NCBI GenBank assembly: GCA_023653245.1
Contig: JAMNXK010000142.1
Coordinates: 1 to 6,082, forward strand
Length of the DNA: 6,082 nucleotides
Direction of reading: 5' to 3'
Source of the DNA: Tagaea sp.
Lineage (GTDB): Bacteria; Pseudomonadota; Alphaproteobacteria; CACIAM-22H2
The number at the start of each line of letters is the position of its first letter. Within the stretch, counting starts at the first letter, position 1. Of the stretch, positions 1 through 4,388 are shown piece by piece. The notes under the pieces are model-generated. The model had not been told where the DNA came from. It ran no database searches and was given only the letters and a program-made list of their open reading frames with translations. Position numbers and translations under genes: made by a program.

Positions 1-83
1 ACCTCGGCCCGGCGCGCCACATCGACGACCGTCGATCGGCGCGTGCCCCGCCGCTTGCGGCGCTGACCTTCGATCGTCCCCAA
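1..83 (-). CDS. LacI-family transcriptional regulator, N-terminal fragment (runs off left edge)
   Basis: Reading the minus strand leftwards from about position 83 gives a basic leader followed by RRSTVVDVARRAEV, cut by the window edge. This matches the opening of the LacI/PurR-family DNA-binding domain, whose first helix-turn-helix usually reads like T-x-x-D-V-A-x-x-A-G-V-S. Family members are cytoplasmic, sugar- or nucleoside-responsive repressors, but the ligand-binding domain lies outside the window, so the effector cannot be guessed. The start is uncertain. TTG at 83-81 has an AGGGG run (93-89) five bases upstream and gives about 16 residues before the HTH. An in-frame GTG at 98 and ATG at 143 are alternatives, but the ATG has a poorly spaced GGGG. 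The gene diverges from everything else in the window and is probably flanking or neighbouring DNA, not part of the recombinase operon. Confidence 0.55.
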   Translation of the reverse strand, partial: MGTIEGQRRKRRGTRRSTVVDVARRAE

Positions 84-204
84 GAGAACCCCTCGCACTG
101 GACACCAAGGACGGACAGTAACGGATTTCGAAGGGGGTTGCATCGCCCCGTGGAATCGGCGGTATCTTCCGATTCTACTCTCAACAACAAGGCGCGCGCG
201 GCGT

Positions 205-342
205 CTTTTCGGCAGCGGACGCCGCATAGGCCTGACGGAGGCCGGCGCGACCCTGCTCGAACAGAACGACGAGTGGACCCTCCAGCGCGCCCGCGTTGGA
301 TCGCAGCCGGTCGCGCCCGTGACCTCACGATCACGAGGTTAG
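205..342 (+). pseudogene. Transposase remnant, IS256/Mutator-type C-terminus, with LysR-like upstream stretch
   Basis: One plus-strand frame ending at TAG 340-342 contains LLEQNDEWTLQRAR (253-294). This closely resembles the conserved C-terminal stretch of IS256/Mutator-family transposases (typically LLEQNDEW followed by QRARYMTLE). After it the match is lost, so the expected YMTLE continuation is missing and the frame ends about 15 codons later. Immediately upstream in the same frame, 205-261 reads LFGSGRRIGLTEAGATLLEQ, which resembles the wing region of LysR-family regulators (LF..GR..LTEAG..LL), one residue short of the usual spacing. There is no start codon with a ribosome binding site and no catalytic DDE region. 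The best reading is a decayed fragment, perhaps a junction of two remnants that share LLEQ. The transposase assignment is more secure than the LysR one. Confidence 0.45.
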
Positions 343-356
343 TGGCCTCAGCTTTG

Positions 357-380
357 GTCCGCCCCCCTATGTGGGTGGAC
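357..380. repeat. Short inverted repeat (8-bp stem, 8-nt loop)
   Basis: GTCCGCCC (357-364) and GGGTGGAC (373-380) form an 8-bp stem with one G-T pair around the loop CCCTATGT. It lies about 55 bp upstream of the helix-turn-helix gene and has no following T tract, so it does not look like an intrinsic terminator. It could be an operator or RNA hairpin upstream of the operon. No function can be assigned. Confidence 0.35.
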
Positions 381-423
381 GACAGCGACATCCCGATCTG
401 AATAATTGGTGGCGACCCTAACG

Positions 424-430
424 AAGGAGG
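424..430 (+). promoter_or_regulatory. Ribosome binding site AAGGAGG
   Basis: AAGGAGG lies five bases before ATG 436. It fixes the start of the small helix-turn-helix gene there, instead of at the in-frame TTG 406, which has no such site. The only AT-rich stretch just upstream is AATAAT at 401-406, a weak -10 candidate with no convincing -35 partner. Confidence 0.75.
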
Positions 431-435
431 TCGCC

Positions 436-618
436 ATGTCCAAACCCACCCAGCCCACCTGGCTCCCGATCAAAGAGATCGCGGCGCGTCTGAACGTCCA
501 CCCCGCGACAGTGCGCCGGCTCGCGAAGCGCAAGTCCGTGCCGGTCGCACGGCTCGGCGGCGCGCATCGCATCCGCGAGGACCACGTGCCGATGCTGATG
601 GAAATGAAGGTCGGATGA
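436..618 (+). CDS. Small excisionase-like helix-turn-helix DNA-binding protein
   Basis: A 60-residue protein made almost entirely of a MerR/excisionase-type winged helix-turn-helix (HTH_17-like). W9-L10-P11-I12-K13-E14-I15-A16 begins the first helix, L19-N20-V21-H22-P23-A24-T25-V26-R27-R28-L29 covers the turn and recognition helix, and V37-A38-R39-L40-G41-G42-A43-H44-R45-I46 is the wing, matching the usual P-x-x-R-x-G-G-x-x-R-I pattern. Proteins of this size and fold bind DNA near recombination sites as excisionases (directionality factors) or act as small regulators. Its position directly upstream of two tyrosine recombinases, on the same strand, fits either role. The start is ATG 436, supported by AAGGAGG. 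It ends 135 bp before the next gene, and that gap contains an imperfect inverted repeat that could be its binding site. The excisionase role is inference; the DNA-binding fold is well supported. Confidence 0.85.
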   Translation: MSKPTQPTWLPIKEIAARLNVHPATVRRLAKRKSVPVARLGGAHRIREDHVPMLMEMKVG

Positions 619-666
619 CGTGCGCGGGAAGCCGCCTGCGTACGCCCTAGTTCGTCGCGGAATGAC

Positions 667-706
667 AGGGGTCTGGGCCAAGCCAGCTAAGTTTGACCCA
701 GCCCCT
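667..706. repeat. Imperfect inverted repeat between HTH gene and first recombinase
   Basis: The left arm 667-681 (AGGGGTCTGGGCCAA) matches the reverse complement of 692-706 (AGGGGCTGGGTCAAA) apart from one bulged T at 672 and one mismatch near the loop. The loop centre is about 10 nt and includes AGCT. It lies 49 bp after the helix-turn-helix stop and 48 bp before the 664-residue recombinase. There is no T tract. It may be a transcript hairpin, an operator for the upstream DNA-binding protein, or a recombinase or transposon-end site; the sequence does not decide between these. Confidence 0.5.
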
Positions 707-753
707 GATCACGAAATGCGCCGCGCGTTCACGAAAATCACTGGAGGTCGGTC

Positions 754-2748
754 ATGTTGAAGCATGCCTCGTCACAAAACCAGCCCGTCACCATCACGGC
801 GGGCGCGATCAAGATCACCGCCAAGGCGAATTCCCCGCACAAGAGTGCGATGGTCGTCGGCGGCCTCAAAATCTCCGCCAGACCGAGTGCCGCCCCGTCG
901 GGGGCCGGCAATTCGCCGGTCCCGGTGAAGGCCAAGCCGCCGCCGAACAAGACGGTTGGTAAGAGCGTCATGTCGGCGCCGAGCACGGCGCCGACCAAGG
1001 CGAGCTCGTCTCCGACGCCCAAGGTCGGACAGACCGTCAGCCCGCCGACGACCATGCGGGGGCTGCTGGAACGGATCGAGGCTGATCCTAACGTCAGCGA
1101 CAAGCGCGCCGGGCAAATCCGCTCGGCGGTCAATAAGCTGTGCGCCTTGATCGGCACGTCGCCCGAGTCTGCGCCGGTCGATCCCGCGTTCTTCTCGACG
1201 CGGGTCGCGAAGCTCACGCCGGGACTCGCCGGCGTCACGAAACGGACGCTCCGGAACCAGAAATCTCTCCTCCAAGCCGCCTTCAAGTACGCGAATACGA
1301 TCAGCTTGCCGCGCCGATTCAACGCCGAGCTGACGGGGTCGTATCTCGATCTCTATCAATCCATCGAGCCGATGGACGTTCGCTTTCGGCTCAGTCGCTT
1401 CATGCGCTTTGTCCAACGCGAGGGGATTCCCTTGGCGACCGTCGCCGAGGACGCCTTTGATCGCTTCAGGGTGGCGCTGACCGAGAGCGGCGATTCGTAT
1501 GCTCAGAGGACCGATCGGAACGCCCGACAGGCATGGAACCAATGCGTTCGAGCGATTGAGGGGTGGCCCGGGCATATGGTGGCGGTCACGAGCAACACCG
1601 ACCATTACGTTTTGCCCCTCGACGCGTTCCCGCGATCGTTCCGAGACGATCTGGCCGCCTATATCGACGGGCGGCGGAGCGACTATGTCTCGGATCCGCT
1701 TGCGATGCTGTCGACCGAGGAGCTGTTCGCCAACGCGGAGAGCGAACAGCGCCGCGCCCGCCCGATGGGTCAAAAATCCGCTGAGCTGACCGCCTATCAG
1801 CTCCGGCAGTTCGCCTCGATCCTGGTGATTACTGGCGCCTTGCCCCTCGAAACCATCACCAAGCTCCAGGTCCTGACGGCGCCCGCTCTCGTCAAACAAG
1901 GGCTTCAATGGCTGATCGACAGGGCCAGGACGCACGAGAACTCTCAGATCTTCGGGATCGCGATGAAGATCTCGCTCGTCGCCCGACACTGGGTGGGTGC
2001 GGACGAGGGTACGTGCAAGCAACTGACGATGTGGGCCTACAAATGCCGGCCGAAGCATGCGGGCCTGCCGCAAAGCGCGCGGCGGTCGATCATCCCCTTG
2101 CGCGACCTCGACACGGTCAAACGCTTTCTGGAGCTCCCGCACGCCGAGTTCGCGCGGCTCCGGAAGAAGAAGGACCTGACGCGATTCGATGCCAGTGTCG
2201 CGGCGGCGGCGCTCTGGATTGCGATCGCCCAGCGCGTGCCGGCGCGCATCTCCAACTTGGTCGGCATCGATGTCGAGCGGCACCTCGTCCGGGCGGGTAC
2301 GCCCAAAGCACCGCGCTGTTCGCTGATCTTCGAGGCGTCGGAGGTCAAGAACGGTAAGACCATCGAGGCCCCGCTGCCGATTGGGATCGTCAAGCTCATC
2401 GCCGAGTATATCGAGCGCTACCGGCCCTTGCTGTGCGATGGCCCCACGACCGCGCTGTTCCCGGGTCAGAACGGCCGACCGAAGCGCGCCAACACCATGT
2501 CGCAGACGGTCCAGCAGCTCTTGCGCCGACGGCTGGGGTTTACGGTCAACCCGCATAGCTTTCGGCACGTCGCCGCGATGCTCTACCTGTCGATCAATAA
2601 GGGCGACTACGCGAGCGTCCAGCTGATCCTCGGCCACAAAAAGCTCGATACGACGCTCAAGTACTACGTCGAACTCAAGGCGGAGGAGGCATTCCGGGCG
2701 CTCGACGCGCTGCTGGAGGCCTACGTCTCGGGCGAGGCGAAGATTTAA
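754..2748 (+). CDS. Tyrosine recombinase (phage integrase family), long form with N-terminal extension
   Basis: This 664-residue enzyme should cut and rejoin DNA through a 3'-phosphotyrosine intermediate. Residues 1 to about 100 are rich in Pro, Ala, Ser, Thr and Lys and probably disordered. About 100-280 is helical and contains a likely core-binding (SAM-like) region near 195-275. About 340-650 holds the catalytic domain. The catalytic set appears complete: R498 in ARISNLVGI, a hairpin Lys at K532 or K535 (EVKNGKTIEAP), H601-x-x-R604-H605 (PHSFRH), H628 (LILGHKK), and Tyr at Y637 or Y638 (LKYYVEL). Y637 has the usual +9 spacing from H628, while Y638 aligns with the single Tyr of the downstream recombinase. 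ATG 754 follows GGAGG at 743-747 with a 6-base spacer. At 664 residues it is much longer than ordinary integrases (about 300-450), nearer the size of TnpB of the Tn554 family, though homology to TnpB was not tested. The next recombinase begins 5 bp after the stop, so the two are probably co-transcribed and may act together. Confidence 0.88.
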   Translation: MLKHASSQNQPVTITAGAIKITAKANSPHKSAMVVGGLKISARPSAAPSGAGNSPVPVKAKPPPNKTVGKSVMSAPSTAPTKASSSPTPKVGQTVSPPTTMRGLLERIEADPNVSDKRAGQIRSAVNKLCALIGTSPESAPVDPAFFSTRVAKLTPGLAGVTKRTLRNQKSLLQAAFKYANTISLPRRFNAELTGSYLDLYQSIEPMDVRFRLSRFMRFVQREGIPLATVAEDAFDRFRVALTESGDSYAQRTDRNARQAWNQCVRAIEGWPGHMVAVTSNTDHYVLPLDAFPRSFRDDLAAYIDGRRSDYVSDPLAMLSTEELFANAESEQRRARPMGQKSAELTAYQLRQFASILVITGALPLETITKLQVLTAPALVKQGLQWLIDRARTHENSQIFGIAMKISLVARHWVGADEGTCKQLTMWAYKCRPKHAGLPQSARRSIIPLRDLDTVKRFLELPHAEFARLRKKKDLTRFDASVAAAALWIAIAQRVPARISNLVGIDVERHLVRAGTPKAPRCSLIFEASEVKNGKTIEAPLPIGIVKLIAEYIERYRPLLCDGPTTALFPGQNGRPKRANTMSQTVQQLLRRRLGFTVNPHSFRHVAAMLYLSINKGDYASVQLILGHKKLDTTLKYYVELKAEEAFRALDALLEAYVSGEAKI

Positions 2749-2753
2749 CCCGC

Positions 2754-3962
2754 ATGTCGATGGAGAACCACGCCATGACCAACCTCACGAATAGCTTGCC
2801 CTCCAACTCCTTGGTCTCGGGGCGATCGTTGCCGATCGAGCAATGGCCGGCGGCCGACCGAAACGCCTGGGCCAAGGCCAATCATGCCGCTGTCGCCAGC
2901 GCATTCGCGGACGGGGACCAGCCGGCTTGGCGGCCGGCATCCCGCGAGCTGTTCACGCGATGCTACGGCGGCTGGCTGCGGTGGCTCGGCGAGACGGGAC
3001 GGCTTCACGCCGGCCAGTCCCCCGCCGACCGCGTGACGAAGGCCAATCTCGTCGCGTTCTTGGCCGCCCGGCGGCACCTCGGGAACTCGTACCGGACGCT
3101 GGAGAACTACGCGACGTCGCTCCGGCACATCATGCGGGTGCTCTCACCGGATCGGGATTGGCGCTGGGTGTTGCCGTTGATCGAGAACCTGAAGCGCGCC
3201 CAGCCGGCCAAGCGCGTGCTGGGCAAGCTGCCGAGTATCTTCGAGCTGTTCGAACTCGGGCTTGCCCTGATGGAGATCGCCGAGATCGATACCAGCCGGA
3301 CGATCCGGGATCGCGCGTTCAACTACCGCGACGGCCTGATGATCGCGATGCTCGCCTCCCGGGCCTTCATGCGCCGTTCGAACCTTGCCGCGATCAAGAT
3401 CGGCCAGCACCTCGTCCGGGACGAGAACGGCTATGTCTTGGCCTTCGAAAAAGGGGAAATGAAACAAAAGCGCGACGCGCGGATGTTCTTGCCCGCGATG
3501 CTGACGGACAAGATCGACCGCTACATCCAAGTCTATCGGCCGGCGATCCTCAACGGGCGCCCCGACCCGGGCGGGGACCTCTGGATCTCGCATAAGTCCC
3601 CGAAGCTCCAGGATCTCGCCATCAAGCTCCAGTTCTCGAAGATCACGCGACGAGCGTTCGGCGTGTCGGTCACCCCTCAAAAGTTCCGGCACTGTGTGGC
3701 GACCTCGATCGCGATGGCCGACCCCAAAAACATCGGCATGGTGCCGACGATCCTGTTCCACGCGAGCTTCGCGGTGAGCGAGCGGTTCTACATCTTCGCC
3801 CGCGAATACGCCGCCTACGAGAAGCATTCGAAGACCCTCGATCTGATCCAGAAACAAGCGACGGCGGCGGCGGCCACCGAGGCGATCACGGGGACGACCG
3901 CGAAGGGCGCCGCCGGCAAGGCCCCCGCGCCGGCATGCGGGACGGGAGACGACACGCCGTGA
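2754..3962 (+). CDS. Divergent tyrosine recombinase, shorter form
   Basis: A 402-residue integrase-fold protein. Residues about 60-145 form a core-binding helical domain, about 155-360 the catalytic domain, and about 365-402 an Ala/Thr/Gly-rich tail. Visible motifs are R207 in MRRSNLAAI, candidate Lys K237 or K239 (GEMKQKRDAR), Q309-K-F-R312-H313 where HxxR is usual, H336 (ILFHASF) and Y346 (ERFYIF). The first box-II His is thus Gln, and Tyr lies 10 residues after H336, with Phe at the common +9 place. The box-II position varies in this superfamily, and some integrases end FY as here, so activity is plausible but not certain. The gene follows the 664-residue recombinase by 5 bp. ATG 2754 gives the longest product, but GGAG at 2762-2765, nine bases before ATG 2775, makes 2775 (395 residues) a good alternative start. 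It may be an active partner subunit or an accessory recombinase. Confidence 0.82.
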   Translation: MSMENHAMTNLTNSLPSNSLVSGRSLPIEQWPAADRNAWAKANHAAVASAFADGDQPAWRPASRELFTRCYGGWLRWLGETGRLHAGQSPADRVTKANLVAFLAARRHLGNSYRTLENYATSLRHIMRVLSPDRDWRWVLPLIENLKRAQPAKRVLGKLPSIFELFELGLALMEIAEIDTSRTIRDRAFNYRDGLMIAMLASRAFMRRSNLAAIKIGQHLVRDENGYVLAFEKGEMKQKRDARMFLPAMLTDKIDRYIQVYRPAILNGRPDPGGDLWISHKSPKLQDLAIKLQFSKITRRAFGVSVTPQKFRHCVATSIAMADPKNIGMVPTILFHASFAVSERFYIFAREYAAYEKHSKTLDLIQKQATAAAATEAITGTTAKGAAGKAPAPACGTGDDTP

Positions 3963-4036
3963 CGCCTGATACCTCCGTCATGTTGGCGGGGCGTCGGCCT
4001 TCTCGTGGCTCGGGGGGCGCCGGTCCGCTCGCGAGT

Positions 4037-4054
4037 GCTGATCTTAAGATCAGC
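4037..4054. repeat. Perfect 18-bp palindrome between recombinase genes
   Basis: GCTGATCTTAAGATCAGC is perfectly self-complementary with no spacer. It lies 75 bp after the 402-residue recombinase stop and 80 bp before the small acidic gene. The palindrome has no T tract and no loop, so a dimeric protein site (operator or recombinase/excisionase site) is more likely than a terminator. Its centre is AT-rich in otherwise GC-rich DNA. Confidence 0.7.
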
Positions 4055-4128
4055 CTCAAAACGGGCTCACCGTTGAACCACCCCCCGAGACTCCGGTGGC
4101 GAGCGCACCGCGCGTTCGTGCATCAAAC

Positions 4129-4153
4129 TGGGGATGGCAAACCCGCATCCCCA
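4129..4153 (+). promoter_or_regulatory. Hairpin enclosing the start codon of the 84-residue gene
   Basis: TGGGGATG (4129-4136) pairs perfectly with CATCCCCA (4146-4153) across a 9-nt loop. The ATG start at 4134-4136 is part of the left arm, and the only nearby purine run (GGGG) is also paired. In RNA this would hide the initiation site, so translation could be controlled by unfolding. The pairing is seen in the sequence; the regulatory role is inferred. Confidence 0.5.
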
Positions 4154-4388
4154 ATCGACGCCGGCGCCGTCCGGCGCCGACCCGGCCCAGGAAGAGCCCG
4201 CCGTTCCGGCGGCGGGCTCCGCCGTGCCGTGCGATCTGGGGGCCGGGTATGACCACGATCTCAAGCGCCAAGTTCGATTGCAGTTGCCGGACGAGTTCCC
4301 TGTTGACGAGGATGAGATCGAGCTGTTCAGCCGCCTGTTCGGCGATATCGTCGACCGCGTCCTGACCCCGAAGGAGCCTTTGCAATGA
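4134..4388 (+). CDS. Small acidic protein of unknown function, coupled to serine recombinase
   Basis: I do not recognise this 84-residue protein. Residues 1 to about 35 are Pro/Ala-rich and probably disordered. About 36-84 contains an acidic stretch (DEFPVDEDEIELF) followed by a predicted amphipathic helix (SRLFGDIVDRVL). There is no signal peptide, membrane segment or cysteine motif (one Cys, at residue 33). Third codon positions are strongly G or C, and the stop overlaps the serine recombinase start as ATGA, so it is very likely a real gene translationally coupled to that enzyme. ATG 4134 is the first usable start after an in-frame stop at 4074-4076, but its ribosome binding site is poor and it sits in a hairpin. 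GTG 4224 is a possible later start. The location suggests an accessory or directionality factor for the recombinase, which is inference only. Confidence 0.68.
   Translation: MANPHPQSTPAPSGADPAQEEPAVPAAGSAVPCDLGAGYDHDLKRQVRLQLPDEFPVDEDEIELFSRLFGDIVDRVLTPKEPLQ
4194..4219. repeat. Perfect 10-bp inverted repeat inside the small gene
   Basis: GAGCCCGCCG (4194-4203) and CGGCGGGCTC (4210-4219) are exact complements around the loop TTCCGG. This makes a very GC-rich stem within the Pro/Ala-rich part of the 84-residue gene, between its start and the recombinase start. It might form a transcript pause or attenuation hairpin, or may simply reflect GCC/CCG/GCG codon bias. Confidence 0.55.
4371..4376 (+). 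promoter_or_regulatory. Ribosome binding site AAGGAG for the serine recombinase
   Basis: AAGGAG lies within the last codons of the 84-residue gene, eight bases before ATG 4385. It fixes the recombinase start. With the ATGA overlap (4385-4388) it implies termination-reinitiation coupling between the two genes. Confidence 0.75.

Noticed and set aside
138..401. 87-residue plus-strand open frame in the left flank
   Set aside because: It is in a different frame from the transposase-like remnant, Arg/Pro-rich, without a ribosome binding site or any recognisable motif.
406..435. Upstream TTG start for the helix-turn-helix gene
   Set aside because: AAGGAGG is correctly spaced for ATG 436 and would lie inside the coding region if TTG 406 were used.
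348..572. 74-residue minus-strand open frame overlapping the HTH gene
   Set aside because: It overlaps the well-supported helix-turn-helix gene antisense and has no family signal.
772..2637. 621-residue open frame on the minus strand
   Set aside because: It lies antisense over the 664-residue tyrosine recombinase, is Arg-rich with no recognisable domain, and reflects GC-biased codons lacking stops on the opposite strand.
3144..3857. 237-residue minus-strand open frame
   Set aside because: It is antisense to the conserved catalytic domain of the second tyrosine recombinase and has no domain or ribosome binding site.
3963..4133. Intrinsic terminator after the second tyrosine recombinase
   Set aside because: The only strong symmetry is the loopless palindrome at 4037-4054, and no T tract follows it.
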